Assembly (NCBI GenBank): GCA_026398615.1
Contig: JAPLSN010000012.1
Span: forward strand, 62,001-126,000
Length of the DNA stretch: 64,000 nt
Origin: Spirochaetota bacterium
GTDB taxonomy: Bacteria; Spirochaetota; Spirochaetia; Treponematales; UBA12059
Direction of reading: 5' to 3'
Each line of letters opens with the position of its first letter. The first letter of the stretch is position 1. The notes beneath the pieces are model-generated. The model did no database searches. It was not told where the DNA came from and was given only the letters and a program-made list of their open reading frames with translations. Positions 30,256 through 39,521 of this stretch are shown here, one piece after another. Made by a program: the position numbers and the translations under genes.

Positions 30256-30307
30256 CCTCGTAACCCCGTTTGCGGGGTCGACGTAACCCCGTTTGCGGGG
30301 TTACGAG
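30256..30307. repeat. Double hairpin inside a larger palindrome
   Basis: An 18-bp unit (GTAACCCCGTTTGCGGGG) occurs twice, at 30260-30277 and 30283-30300. Each unit is a CCCCG/CGGGG hairpin, and the outer CCTCGTAACCCCG pairs with CGGGGTTACGAGG. It separates the peptidase from the cyclase gene and could act as a bidirectional terminator. Confidence 0.65.
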
Positions 30308-30331
30308 GATTCTGCTACACTCAGCGCGACC

Positions 30332-33331
30332 ATGACGGATCGGGATAACATGAAATCCGGCGAACGCCGGACAGCCGCCATACTCTTCTCGGACATGAAG
30401 GGCTTCACCTCCCTCTCGGAGCGCATGGATCCCGAGGAGATCGACGTCCTCATGTCGAAGGTCTTCGGCGCTTTCGAGGAAATCATACGCGCCCACGGCG
30501 GCAACGTCGAAAAGTACATCGGCGACGCGCTCGTGGCCGTGTTCGGCGTTCCCGAGATACACGAGGACGATTCCTCGCGGGCGGTGCACTCCGCGCTCGA
30601 GTTCCTCAAGCGCGCCCGCGAGCTGACCGAATCCGTGGCCCCGGGGCGGGGGCTTTCCTTCAGGACCGGCATCCACGTGGGGCTGATCGCCACGGGACGG
30701 CGCGGCGAGTACGACGTCGTCACCGGCTACGCCATGAACGTCGCCCAGCGCCTCGAGGCGGCCGCGGACCCGGACTCGATCCTCGTCTCCGAAGCCGTCA
30801 GGGACGAGTGCGCGTCCTACTTCGTCTTCTCGGAACCTGTCGAGCTCAGCCTCAAGGGCAAGCTCGAGACCGTCACGGCGTACCGCGTCAATGGAATGGC
30901 CATCGGCGAACTCTCGGACGCGGGCCCGTTCATCGGCAGGCGCGAACAGCTCGACGAACTCCTGCGGGCCTACCTCCGCTGCGAGCCATCCGGCGGCACA
31001 GGGGCATGCATCGTCGGAGAGGCCGGGATCGGCAAGACGGCCCTCGCCCGCGCCTTCGTGGAGAAGGTGAAACGCTTCCCCGACTTCACGTCGCCGATCC
31101 TCGTCGCGAGGGCCCAGGAATACAGGGCCGGCGGCTACGCGGTCATCGTCGACCTGCTGCTCGACCGCTTCGGCCTCGTCCCGGAGTCGGGCATCGCCGA
31201 GGTCGAGCGGGCCTTCGCGGCGGTTCCCGGGCTGCCGGCCGACTCGGGCGGGAAGTTCGAACGCCTACTCCGTTCGCGCGAGGCGGACGCACCCGACGAG
31301 GACGCGGTGTTCATGCTCTACGCCGTCTTCACCTCCGTCATCGAACAATGCGGCGGCTCCGTCTTTCCCTCGGTCATCGTCATCGACAACGCGCACGCCA
31401 TCGACCGGACCTCGAGGGACTTTTTCCTCTATTTCCAGCGCAGCGCCGAGGCCAGGCCATTCTTCCTGCTCGCGTCCCGGGAGCATGCGCCGTCGCTCCG
31501 GGAAGCCTTCCCGCAGTGCAAGCCGCTCCGCCTCGGCCCGCTCGGCGCCGCAGATTCCCGCGAGCTCGCGTCAGCGGTCTGGCCCGACGCTCCGGAACGC
31601 GCGATGGAACTCATCCTCGCCTCGGGCATGGGGAACCCGCTCTTCATCCGCGAGTACGCCGAGTACGCGCGCAAGCACCGCGACGCATCGAGCCTGCCGC
31701 CCACCGTGCAGAACATCTTTATGACCCGCATCGAGCGTTACGCGCCGCCGGTGCGCGACTTCATGCGCAAGCTCTCCGTGTTCGCCCACAGCTTCACCGC
31801 GGACGACGCCCGCGCGATCCAGATCGGGACCGATTCCGACACGACCCTGGTGGACGGCGCCCTCGCCGCGCTTCTGGCCGAGGGAGTCCTCGCGAAACAG
31901 GGGGAGCGCTTCCGCTTTTCGCTCGACGTCTTCAAGAAGGCGCTCTACTCGTCGCTCCTCAACCACAACAAGCGGATCCTGCACAGCATCGCGGCAGACC
32001 TCAACTCAGCCAAGGAAAAGCCGAACGTGACGAGGCTGGTGTACCACCTCACGCGCGCCGAGCGCTGGGAGGAGGCCTTCGCCGTGGTCATCGCCGATCC
32101 GTACAGGAACTACAACTACGAACTGCTGCGGCACCTCGACCCAATCTACAGGAAACTCTCGAAGACCGACCCCGACGCGGCGGTGAGGATCCTCATCACG
32201 AAGAGCGCGCTCCTGTTCAACTCGGGCAAGATCGACGACGCCGATGAGGAACTCAAGCGCATCATGCGATTCGCGGTCGCCCGCAAGAACGACAACTGCA
32301 TGGGGTTCGCCTACCACCAGATCTGCGCGCACAACGCCATGTCGTACGCCTTCCAGAAGGCGCAGTTCACCGGCGAAAAAGCCCTCTACTACTACGCTCG
32401 TGCGCACATCCACCCGAGCTCGATCCAGAACGTCCTCAGGATACTGGCCATCACCGAGCTGCAGCGGAACCGCTTCGACGAGGCGCGCAGGATCGTGGAC
32501 CGCATGGAATCCATCCCCGACCGCGATCCCTTCGAGTACGCCTTCAGCCGCGGCGAGTACCGGCTCCTCTCGGGCGACTATCATGGCGCCGTGGAGACCG
32601 TGGACGGCATACTCGGGGAGATCGAAAGGGAAGCGCACCCGGCGAAGTTCTTCGCGCTCGACGTGAAACTGAAGGCGCTCTGGCAATTGTGCGATTTCGG
32701 CGGTGTGGTCGCCGTCGCGTCCTCGATGACGGCCCTTGGATCGCTGAGCGAAGGCTTGCGGGTCCAGGCATACGCCATGCTGGGCGCGGCGCTGATGATC
32801 AGGGGTGATCGTGTCGCATCGGCGGAATCCTTCTCCAAGGCCGAATTCTTCCTGGAACAGGTCCGGAACGACTTCGACCGCGTCGACGCCTTGCGCACCC
32901 TGGCGCTCTGCAGGCTCTACGCGGGCGAGGAGCGCAAGGCCGAATCGTCGGCGTCGGAAGGGCTCGTCCTCGGGCTCAGGCATTCCTGCTACTACCCGGC
33001 CTTCACGATCGTCATGATCCTCGCGGTGATCCGATACGGCCGCGGCGAGTTCGACGAAGCCCGGTTCTTCCTCCGGGAAGCATCCTGTTTCTTCTCCACC
33101 GGCCTGCTCCTGCCCGCCAAGGCCGTGATCCCGTACTACCATTACGCATCCCTGCTCTTCGACGAAAAGGATGCGGGCGCCAACTCGGAAATCGCGTCGA
33201 GGCTCCTCGACGAGGAAATAGAGAAGTTGGGCGATCCGGCCCTGGTCTCCGCTTTCCTGTCGACCCGGCCGTATACCGCCCTGTTGGCTGGCCTGGCCCG
33301 GACGAAGCATGAGGAGGATCACGATGCCTGA
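30332..33331 (+). CDS. Class III nucleotidyl cyclase fused to AAA/STAND-like ATPase and TPR region
   Basis: The 999-residue cytoplasmic protein opens with a cyclase domain (about 12-185): LFSDMKGFTSLSERM and YIGDALVAVFG supply the two metal aspartates, and VVTGYAMNVAQRLEAAA the transition-state asparagine region. An AAA_16-type ATPase follows, with Walker A GEAGIGKTAL near residue 230 and Walker B-like SVIVIDNAH near 350. The last 450 residues are helical, TPR-like repeats. This is a common spirochaete/actinobacterial architecture in which ligand or partner binding to the repeats controls cyclase output. It overlaps the uracil-DNA glycosylase gene by eight bases. Confidence 0.87.
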   Translation: MTDRDNMKSGERRTAAILFSDMKGFTSLSERMDPEEIDVLMSKVFGAFEEIIRAHGGNVEKYIGDALVAVFGVPEIHEDDSSRAVHSALEFLKRARELTESVAPGRGLSFRTGIHVGLIATGRRGEYDVVTGYAMNVAQRLEAAADPDSILVSEAVRDECASYFVFSEPVELSLKGKLETVTAYRVNGMAIGELSDAGPFIGRREQLDELLRAYLRCEPSGGTGACIVGEAGIGKTALARAFVEKVKRFPDFTSPILVARAQEYRAGGYAVIVDLLLDRFGLVPESGIAEVERAFAAVPGLPADSGGKFERLLRSREADAPDEDAVFMLYAVFTSVIEQCGGSVFPSVIVIDNAHAIDRTSRDFFLYFQRSAEARPFFLLASREHAPSLREAFPQCKPLRLGPLGAADSRELASAVWPDAPERAMELILASGMGNPLFIREYAEYARKHRDASSLPPTVQNIFMTRIERYAPPVRDFMRKLSVFAHSFTADDARAIQIGTDSDTTLVDGALAALLAEGVLAKQGERFRFSLDVFKKALYSSLLNHNKRILHSIAADLNSAKEKPNVTRLVYHLTRAERWEEAFAVVIADPYRNYNYELLRHLDPIYRKLSKTDPDAAVRILITKSALLFNSGKIDDADEELKRIMRFAVARKNDNCMGFAYHQICAHNAMSYAFQKAQFTGEKALYYYARAHIHPSSIQNVLRILAITELQRNRFDEARRIVDRMESIPDRDPFEYAFSRGEYRLLSGDYHGAVETVDGILGEIEREAHPAKFFALDVKLKALWQLCDFGGVVAVASSMTALGSLSEGLRVQAYAMLGAALMIRGDRVASAESFSKAEFFLEQVRNDFDRVDALRTLALCRLYAGEERKAESSASEGLVLGLRHSCYYPAFTIVMILAVIRYGRGEFDEARFFLREASCFFSTGLLLPAKAVIPYYHYASLLFDEKDAGANSEIASRLLDEEIEKLGDPALVSAFLSTRPYTALLAGLARTKHEEDHDA

Positions 33332-34118
33332 CGCCGACGGAAAGCGGATGTTCGACGACCTGAGCCTCGTCCTGGACTGGATCGAATGCGGCAGGAAGCG
33401 TCCGGCCAGGCTCCGCGCGCCCGAAACGCCGGCCGCAATGCCTGAAAGCGAGCCGCCGGCCGCGGAAATCCCGGCTGCCGGACCTTCGCCGGCGGACAGT
33501 CTCGAAGCCGTGGCCTTCGAAGTCGGGCGTTGCGCGAAATGCAGGCTCGCGGCCACGCGGAAAAGGACGGTCCCCGGCGAAGGTTCCGCGAATCCCTTCG
33601 TCATGGTGATCGGGGAAGGCCCGGGCGCCGAGGAGGACGAGCGCGGCCTGCCCTTCGTCGGCACGGCAGGCAAGCTCCTCGACCGGATGCTCGGGGCGGT
33701 CGGCCTGTCCCGGGCCGGGAACGCGTTCATCTGCAACGTCGTAAAATGCCGCCCGCCCATGAACCGCGACCCGGCTCCCGACGAACAGGCGGCCTGCATG
33801 CCCTTCCTGCGAAGGCAGATCGCCGTGCTCCGTCCGCGCTACATTCTCTCGATCGGCCGCGTGCCGACCCAGGCCCTGCTTGCCGCGAAGGAAGGAATCA
33901 CGAGACTCCGGGGCCGTTTCTTCGAGTTCGAAGGCGTCCCGCTCCTGCCCACCTACCATCCGAGCGCCTTGCTCCGCGACGAAGCGCTGAAGCGTCCCGC
34001 CTGGGAGGATCTCAAGCTCCTGCGCGAACGCATGCTCCGTGACGGTCTCAGGCTTCCCTCGTCGGACAAGTCCGACGTGTCGGACAAGTCCGACGTGCCG
34101 GACAAGTCCGGCGCCTGA
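33324..34118 (+). CDS. Family 4 uracil-DNA glycosylase
   Basis: This enzyme removes uracil from deaminated DNA. The 264-residue protein has a divergent 70-residue N-terminal tail. The UDG domain has CAKCRLAATRKRTVPGEG (two Fe-S cysteines), the uracil-binding GEGPGAEEDERGLPFVG, CNVVKCRPPMNRDPAP (further cysteines) and the closing LPTYHPSALLR. A GAGGAGG site favours this start over one at 33309. The C terminus is odd: a repeated SDKSDV tail encoded by palindromic 18-bp units (34062-34114). The gene overlaps the upstream cyclase gene and precedes priA. Confidence 0.92.
   Translation: MPDADGKRMFDDLSLVLDWIECGRKRPARLRAPETPAAMPESEPPAAEIPAAGPSPADSLEAVAFEVGRCAKCRLAATRKRTVPGEGSANPFVMVIGEGPGAEEDERGLPFVGTAGKLLDRMLGAVGLSRAGNAFICNVVKCRPPMNRDPAPDEQAACMPFLRRQIAVLRPRYILSIGRVPTQALLAAKEGITRLRGRFFEFEGVPLLPTYHPSALLRDEALKRPAWEDLKLLRERMLRDGLRLPSSDKSDVSDKSDVPDKSGA
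34062..34114 (+). repeat. Three 18-bp tandem palindromic units at the end of the UDG gene
   Basis: TCGGACAAGTCCGACGTG repeats about three times, with drift in the last copy. Each unit is itself an inverted repeat (TCGGAC/GTCCGA). It encodes SDKSDVSDKSDVPDKSG. It looks like an intergenic palindromic repeat absorbed into the reading frame. Confidence 0.7.
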
Positions 34119-34140
34119 GCCGGGAACGGAACGAACCCGC

Positions 34141-36096
34141 ATGAGCGCCTATGCCCAGGTGGCGTTCGACATTCCCGTCGACCGCGTCTTCACCTACCGC
34201 GTCGACCCGGGGACGGAGGTTCGCGTCGGGGTGCGCGTGGAAGCCCCCTTCGGCCGACGCGAGCTGACCGGCTTCGTGACGGGCCTGGCCGATTCGACCG
34301 ACGTGCCGGAAGCGGGCGTCAAGACCATCCGTCGCGTCGTGGACGCAGAGCCGCTCTTCGACGAGGGTACGATATCCTTGGCCAGGTGGGTCGCCGGGAT
34401 GTATTTCTGCGCTTTCGGGGAAGCGCTCTCGGCCATGCTGCCCACCGGCCGCCGCGAGATCGAGGCGCCTGCACTGCCGCTGGACGACGAACCCCCGGGC
34501 AGCACTCCCCTCGAGCTGTCGGACGAACAGCGGAAGGCCATGGAGCGCGTCCTGTCGGCGCCGGACGGCACGCGATACCTGTTCGGCATGACTGGATCCG
34601 GCAAGACCGAAGTCTTTCTCCAGGTGGCCGAAGCCACTCTGGCCGAGGGGCGCGGCGTCATCTACCTGGTGCCCGAGATAGCCCTGACCCGCCAGGTCAC
34701 GGAGGCCGTGACACGGCGCTTCGGGAGCAGGTGCGCCATCATCCATTCGCGCCTCACCCCGTCACAGAAGCTTTCGGAATGGCGGCGCATCCTCCGCGGA
34801 GAGGCCGACGTCGTGGTCGGCGCGCGCAGCGCGATCTTCGCCCCCGTGCGGAACCTGGGCCTCGTCGTTCTCGACGAGGAGCACGAGGGAACCTACAAGG
34901 CCGGTTCGTCCCCGCGCTACCATGCGAGGCAGGTGGCCATGCGCCGTTGCACGGAAGCGAAGGCTCGGCTTCTCATGGGATCGGCGACGCCCTCGGCGGA
35001 GTCCTTCCTGCTCATGCGCGATGGCCGCATCGAACGCCTCGACCTGACGAAGCGCCTTGCCGGCGGCAAGCTCCCGGAGATCGAGGTCGTCGACATGAAG
35101 CAGGAAGGCGGCGCCATCTCCCGAAGGCTGGCCGAAGCCATGCGTGCGGCTAAGGACGCCGGGGGGCAGACCGTCCTTTTCCTGAACCGCCGGGGTTTTT
35201 CCTTCTTTTTCCGCTGCGGAAGCTGCGGGGCCGAGCTCACGTGCCGGCACTGCTCCGTTCCCCTGACCTTCCACAAGGAGCGGGGACGGGTCGTCTGCCA
35301 TTATTGCGGCTATTCCGCGCCGCCCCCCTCGGCCTGCCCGGAATGCGGATCGCTCGATGTCGGATGGGCCGGCTTCGGCACCGAGCGGGTGGAGGAGGAC
35401 GTCGCGAGGCTTTTCCCCGACATGACGGTGGCCAGGCTGGACGCCGATTCGGCGGCGAAAAGGGGCGCCCTCGAGACGATCCTGGACGATTTCCGGGCCG
35501 GGCGCGTCGATGTGCTGCTCGGAACGCAGATGGTCGCCAAGGGGCTCAACTTTCCGGGAGTCAAGCTCGTCGGCGTGGTGCTCGCCGATACGAGCCTCAA
35601 CCTGCCGGATTTCCGGGCGGCGGAACGGACTTTTTCCCTCGTGACCCAGGTGGCGGGCCGGGCCGGACGCTTTACGCCCGACGGACGGGTGATCGTGCAG
35701 ACCTTCAGGCCCCGCAGCCCGGTGGTCCGCTTCGCCGCCGCCCACGATATCGAGGGCTTTTACGCCTCCGAGCTGGCAGCGAGGGAGGAACTCGGCTTTC
35801 CGCCCTTCGCCCGACTGGTCCGGATCGTGTTCCGTTCCAAGGACGGCGCCAGGGCGGTGGAAGCGTCGAAAGCCTTCGCAGAGGCGGCCGCCGCGTTCGC
35901 GCCCGCGGGAACCGAGGTCCTCGGGCCGGCGGAATGCCCGATCGGGATGGTGGCGGGCAACACCCGAATGCAGGTAGTGCTCAGGTCCGTCGACCCCAAC
36001 GGCGCCAGGACCGCCGTCAGGGACGCCATCGCTCGCTTCCTCGTTCCAGCGAACGTCCATGTCGAGATCGATCCCGATCCCGTGAGCCTTATGTAG
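34141..36096 (+). CDS. priA: Primosomal replication restart helicase PriA
   Basis: PriA restarts stalled replication forks. The 651-residue protein has the N-terminal 3'-DNA-binding domain (about 1-105), then the helicase: Walker A GMTGSGKTE, DEEH box, GSATPSAES. The zinc region follows (CGSCGAELTCRHCSVPLTFH...CHYCGYSAPPPSACPECGS; eight cysteines). Motifs GTQMVAKGLNFPGV and QVAGRAGR are present. It is complete although somewhat shorter than the E. coli protein. The stop codon lies inside a hairpin repeat, so the final residues VSLM are repeat-encoded. The gene is 22 bp downstream of the UDG gene, a DNA-maintenance pair. Confidence 0.95.
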   Translation: MSAYAQVAFDIPVDRVFTYRVDPGTEVRVGVRVEAPFGRRELTGFVTGLADSTDVPEAGVKTIRRVVDAEPLFDEGTISLARWVAGMYFCAFGEALSAMLPTGRREIEAPALPLDDEPPGSTPLELSDEQRKAMERVLSAPDGTRYLFGMTGSGKTEVFLQVAEATLAEGRGVIYLVPEIALTRQVTEAVTRRFGSRCAIIHSRLTPSQKLSEWRRILRGEADVVVGARSAIFAPVRNLGLVVLDEEHEGTYKAGSSPRYHARQVAMRRCTEAKARLLMGSATPSAESFLLMRDGRIERLDLTKRLAGGKLPEIEVVDMKQEGGAISRRLAEAMRAAKDAGGQTVLFLNRRGFSFFFRCGSCGAELTCRHCSVPLTFHKERGRVVCHYCGYSAPPPSACPECGSLDVGWAGFGTERVEEDVARLFPDMTVARLDADSAAKRGALETILDDFRAGRVDVLLGTQMVAKGLNFPGVKLVGVVLADTSLNLPDFRAAERTFSLVTQVAGRAGRFTPDGRVIVQTFRPRSPVVRFAAAHDIEGFYASELAAREELGFPPFARLVRIVFRSKDGARAVEASKAFAEAAAAFAPAGTEVLGPAECPIGMVAGNTRMQVVLRSVDPNGARTAVRDAIARFLVPANVHVEIDPDPVSLM

Positions 36097-36166
36097 CGAG
36101 GGAGAATCCTCGCTACGTAAGGCTGGGCCTTATGTAGCGAGGGAGAATCCTCGCCGCATCAGGCTG
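36088..36166 (+). repeat. Two tandem GTAGCGAGG hairpin units overlapping the priA stop
   Basis: AGCCTTATGTAGCGAGG pairs with CCTCGCTACGTAAGGCT around GAGAAT (one G/T wobble). A second, more decayed copy follows directly. The stop TAG of priA is within the first left arm. The placement suggests use as a transcription terminator or mRNA-stabilising stem. Confidence 0.65.
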
Positions 36167-36295
36167 AAACCACGGGCGGGCGCCGATGCCCTCCGTATTG
36201 CCTCTTGCATATCCATGGCACTGCGATACAATAGCAATGTCACCGTTCAGCGCGCTTGAGCGCGCCAGGGTAAACATAGCCATTGGAGGATTTTG

Positions 36296-36853
36296 ATGAA
36301 AAAGTTCCTGATCGTTCTCATCGCCGTCGCGCTTGCCGCGACGCTCTTCGTTTCCTGCGAATCCCTCGCCCGGGGCGCCCTCGAAGGCGCGGTAGGGGCG
36401 GCTGCCGGCGGCGTTCCCGCGGCCGGTTCGGCCGCGGCGGCCAGCTCGTCAGTGGCGGCCGTGGACTTCCAGTCCGCCGACATCCTGTGCGGCGACGGCG
36501 TCGGATCCATGTTCGATTCCCCCTGGGGCGTCGCCCGCGTCCTGACTCCCGCGTCGACGGCCAGCAAAAACCAGGCCGAGGTGCTCTGGGTCAACAATGG
36601 CGCCAAGGAATGGGTCAACTACGTCATCACGAGCCGCAAGGCCACCAAGGCCGACATGGTTGTCGGTGCACCAGTCTTCGTGAATACCTATATCGGGGAG
36701 AGCACCAAGAGCGATGCCGACACCTACCGGAAGGGCAGCTGGTGGCTCCGCACCGTGACCAGCGCCGACAACCTCTTCAAGGGCCTCGTAGAAGCCAACG
36801 GCGACTTCTTCACCGTGGACTTCTGCCGCGTTCCGATCGATCCCGTCAAGTAA
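36296..36853 (+). CDS. Small exported lipoprotein of unknown function
   Basis: The 185-residue protein has lipoprotein signal MKKFLIVLIAVALAATLFVSC and a perfect GGAGG site. An Ala/Gly-rich linker (about 25-55) precedes a small beta-rich domain (LCGDGVGSMFDSPWGVARVLTPAS...WVNNGAKEWVNYVITSRKATKADM). No known family is recognised. A terminator hairpin follows directly, so it is probably monocistronic and well expressed. Confidence 0.72.
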   Translation: MKKFLIVLIAVALAATLFVSCESLARGALEGAVGAAAGGVPAAGSAAAASSSVAAVDFQSADILCGDGVGSMFDSPWGVARVLTPASTASKNQAEVLWVNNGAKEWVNYVITSRKATKADMVVGAPVFVNTYIGESTKSDADTYRKGSWWLRTVTSADNLFKGLVEANGDFFTVDFCRVPIDPVK

Positions 36854-36874
36854 GCACGACCAGGACCTTGCCGG

Positions 36875-36909
36875 AAAGCCGCTCCCGTCCGTCGACGGAG
36901 GGCGGCTTT
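36875..36909 (+). terminator. Rho-independent terminator candidate
   Basis: AAAGCCGC and GCGGCTTT form the base of a stem with an inner GTCC/GGAC pairing around a GTCGAC centre, ending in TTT. It lies 21 bp after the lipoprotein stop. Confidence 0.55.
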
Positions 36910-37009
36910 CGTCGTTCCGTGCCGCCCGGCTTGCTGTTCCGCCCTCCCTGTTGTAGTATCATTCTCCGCGGTCCGGCGCCGCGACCCCTACTGTGCATTC
37001 GGAGGCCCC

Positions 37010-37681
37010 ATGCTCCCGCGAACCGTCTTGATCCTGTCGTTCCTCTTGTTTACAGCCGCCGCCGTCTTAGGGCAGGCGGGCCACGCGGACGCCCTCGAGC
37101 TCTACCGCAGCGGCCGCGAGCTCCAGCTGGCCGGAAGGAACCAGGAAGCCGAAACCGCCTACCGGAACGCCATCGCGGTCTGCGACCAGGAACTGGCGCA
37201 GGACCCGGCAGGCATGGAATCCTTCGTCGTGAAATCCTGGTGCCTCTTCCGCCTTCGGCGTTACCAGGATGTGATCGACGTCGGCACCAGGGCCACCGCC
37301 GTCAGGTTCGACGCGCGCGTCGTCGAAACCATGGGCGAAGCCTGGTTCTACCTCGGGAAGTACGACGCGGCGCTGAAATCCCTCCAGAAGTACATCGAAA
37401 ACTCCGGCGAGTTTGCCGACCGGGTGTCCACAGCCTATTTTTTCATGGGCGAGATCTACCAAGTCCACAAGCGATACGAGCACGCCGACATTTCGTACAG
37501 CTTGGCGGTGAACCGGGAGCCCACCATCGCGCTGTGGTGGATCAGGTACGGCGTCGCGATGGAATCGCTCGGGCAATGGCAGCGCGCAAACGACTACTAC
37601 GGCCGCGCCCTCAAGCTCGCGCCCTCGTCCGTGGACGCGCTCTCCGGCCAGCAGCGCGCCAAGGCGAAACTGGGCGGTTGA
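37010..37681 (+). CDS. Exported TPR-repeat protein
   Basis: The 223-residue protein has a cleavable signal peptide (MLPRTVLILSFLLFTAAAVLG, cleavage near LGQA). Four to five tetratricopeptide-like helix pairs follow, e.g. ALELYRSGRELQLAGRNQEAETAYRNAI, VETMGEAWFYLGKYDAALKSLQKYI and WWIRYGVAMESLGQWQRANDYYGRALKLAP. It is a periplasmic scaffold with unknown partners. GGAGG precedes the start. It sits 51 bp before the STAS gene and may share its transcript. Confidence 0.78.
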   Translation: MLPRTVLILSFLLFTAAAVLGQAGHADALELYRSGRELQLAGRNQEAETAYRNAIAVCDQELAQDPAGMESFVVKSWCLFRLRRYQDVIDVGTRATAVRFDARVVETMGEAWFYLGKYDAALKSLQKYIENSGEFADRVSTAYFFMGEIYQVHKRYEHADISYSLAVNREPTIALWWIRYGVAMESLGQWQRANDYYGRALKLAPSSVDALSGQQRAKAKLGG

Positions 37682-37732
37682 CGGCGTTTTCATTTGCCCG
37701 TGCGCCCGTCAGCGATTAGAATACGTTGGATC

Positions 37733-38122
37733 ATGGGCGTGCTCTTCAACGTCGAGTTCCTTCCCCTCCGCGAAAACGCCTTCGACGAAAGCGATGTTTC
37801 CAGCTACGCGGTCAAGCTGTCGGTGCGCGGCTCCATCAGCATGGAGAATTCCCCGGAGATCGACATGCTCATCAAGACCCTGTGCGACGGAAGGGTCCGC
37901 AAATTCATCCTCAACCTCGAGCACCTTTCCTACATCGATTCCACCGGCATCGGGTCCATCATCAGGGCGAAGAAGAACCTCGCTTCCCTATCGGGCGACA
38001 TCGTGCTTCTCAACGTCCCGCCCAAGATCAAGGAAGCGTTCGATCTCGTCAACCTCAATGATTTCATGACCTCCTGCTATTCTGAACGGAAAGCCCTGGA
38101 GCACCTGGCTGACCAGGCTTGA
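37733..38122 (+). CDS. STAS-domain anti-anti-sigma-type protein
   Basis: The 129-residue protein carries a STAS domain. Beta strands alternate with helices, and the phosphorylation region LSYIDSTGIGSIIRAKK contains the serine/threonine that anti-sigma kinases modify. It resembles SpoIIAA/RsbV proteins of partner-switching systems. The SpoIIE-type phosphatase at 41111-43270 is a natural candidate to dephosphorylate it; a kinase is not visible in the window. The start at MGVLFN is preferred over an upstream in-frame start because it begins the STAS fold. Confidence 0.85.
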   Translation: MGVLFNVEFLPLRENAFDESDVSSYAVKLSVRGSISMENSPEIDMLIKTLCDGRVRKFILNLEHLSYIDSTGIGSIIRAKKNLASLSGDIVLLNVPPKIKEAFDLVNLNDFMTSCYSERKALEHLADQA

Positions 38123-38329
38123 TTTCCCGCGGGAGTACCGGCTGGCATCGGTGGAATGGGATCGGCGCGACCGGGATGATGTGCGGCGACGGGGCGGGTC
38201 CACGGGACGGGACGGACGGGGCCGGGTTCTTTCTCCGATACGCCGCGCCGTTCCGGTCGAGACCCGTCGGCAGTCGCCGCAGTTTCCAGGCTGGGCCCGG
38301 CGTTTCTCCCTTTTCCCTCGTCACTCGAA

Positions 38330-38470
38330 GATCGTTTGCTTCAGCCATCCTTGCCCTTTCCATTCCTTCCTTACCTTCCTTCCTTCTTCTCCTGTTCCTT
38401 CGTGTCCTTCGCTCCCTTAGTGATCTTCGTGGTTCCACCTCCGTGCCTCCTCTTCTCTGTGGCAAATTCT
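38330..38470. repeat. Interspersed CCACGAAG/ACACGAAGG-type repeat
   Basis: Read on the minus strand, this contains TTTGCCACAGAGAAGAGGAGG, GGAACCACGAAGATCACTAAG and GCGAAGGACACGAAGGAAC, a degenerate intergenic repeat also present in shorter form near 18325. The rest of 38123-38495 has no supportable gene. Confidence 0.5.
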
Positions 38471-38495
38471 TCCACTGACCGTCTATACTGCTCTC

Positions 38496-39521
38496 ATGGA
38501 ATCCATGTTGGCCCGTTTGACGGGCGCGAACCACGCGAAAGCTTTCGCAGGTCGGGATGCGGTTCTGGCGGCCGCATGCACGGAAAACAGCCGGGGCATC
38601 CGGACCCGGGAGGAATATCGAGCTTGGCTGCGCGAACGGACCGTGATCGTGACGATGCTGGCAGGCGCGGGAACCCGCTGGGTGCGCTCTCTCAAGGAAG
38701 CGGTCGCACGCGGGGAGGATACCGGCTTCGATCCCCGGAAACCGCGCGGCCTCTTTCCCGTCAGGAACCTGCTCGGGCGGGGGCCGAACCGGATCCCGAT
38801 CGCGGCGTACTCGCTGGACGCGGGGATGGAACTCGGCGACCGGCTCGTGATCGTGCGGGGATATGAGGAAGAAATCCGCTCTTCCGTGCTCGACCCGCTC
38901 GGGTACGACCCGGGGAGCGTCCGTTTCGCCACCCAGGAAGTCGTGAACGGGAAACCGCTCGGCCACGGAGACGCCGCCCGCCAGACGGAAAACCGTTGGT
39001 CGGCGTACGAGTACGTCGTGGTGAATTTCGGCGGCGACGCGTCGAACCCGCGGACCATGTTCGACACCCTGGCGGTCTTCGACGCCCTCGTGTCCTCGGG
39101 CGAGCCGGTAGCCATGATGATGCCCGCCGCCCTCTTCGACGCGCCAGCTTACCCGATCGAGCTGGACACCCGCGGCCGGCCGACCGCTTTCGGGCACGCC
39201 AAGCTCCACGGGGGCGGTGCCGCCTCCGGCCCGGGCTACGCGAACGTGGGCGTGCGGATGTACCGGGCCGCCGCCCTGCTTGCGGTCGTCGAACGCATCG
39301 CCTCGGCCTGGTACGAACCCGGCGTCGGCTACTCGATCCCGGAAAACGATCCCGCCGGGCGCGAGTTCGCGCTCGACAACGTGGACGCCGAGCTGGCCGC
39401 GTCGGGCCTGGCGCGGATACTCCCGATCGCCCTGCCCGAAGAGCTCACTCCCGTGAAATCCCTCGAAGACCTGCCCCGGTTCGGGGCGGCCATAGAAAAG
39501 GTGCGGGCCGATCCTCACTGA
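38496..39521 (+). CDS. Sugar-nucleotide-type nucleotidyltransferase
   Basis: The 341-residue protein has a Rossmann-like GT-A core starting VIVTMLAGAGTRWVRSLK, the GxGTR nucleotide-binding loop of UTP/CTP:sugar-1-phosphate transferases. Later PRGLFPVRNLLG fits the KPxxP-like segment, and YVVVNFGGDASNP the metal-binding region, although its acid is displaced. It has no clear Shine-Dalgarno. It precedes an MGDG-synthase-like glycosyltransferase by 91 bp, suggesting the pair makes an activated sugar and transfers it to a lipid. Substrate is unknown. Confidence 0.72.
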   Translation: MESMLARLTGANHAKAFAGRDAVLAAACTENSRGIRTREEYRAWLRERTVIVTMLAGAGTRWVRSLKEAVARGEDTGFDPRKPRGLFPVRNLLGRGPNRIPIAAYSLDAGMELGDRLVIVRGYEEEIRSSVLDPLGYDPGSVRFATQEVVNGKPLGHGDAARQTENRWSAYEYVVVNFGGDASNPRTMFDTLAVFDALVSSGEPVAMMMPAALFDAPAYPIELDTRGRPTAFGHAKLHGGGAASGPGYANVGVRMYRAAALLAVVERIASAWYEPGVGYSIPENDPAGREFALDNVDAELAASGLARILPIALPEELTPVKSLEDLPRFGAAIEKVRADPH

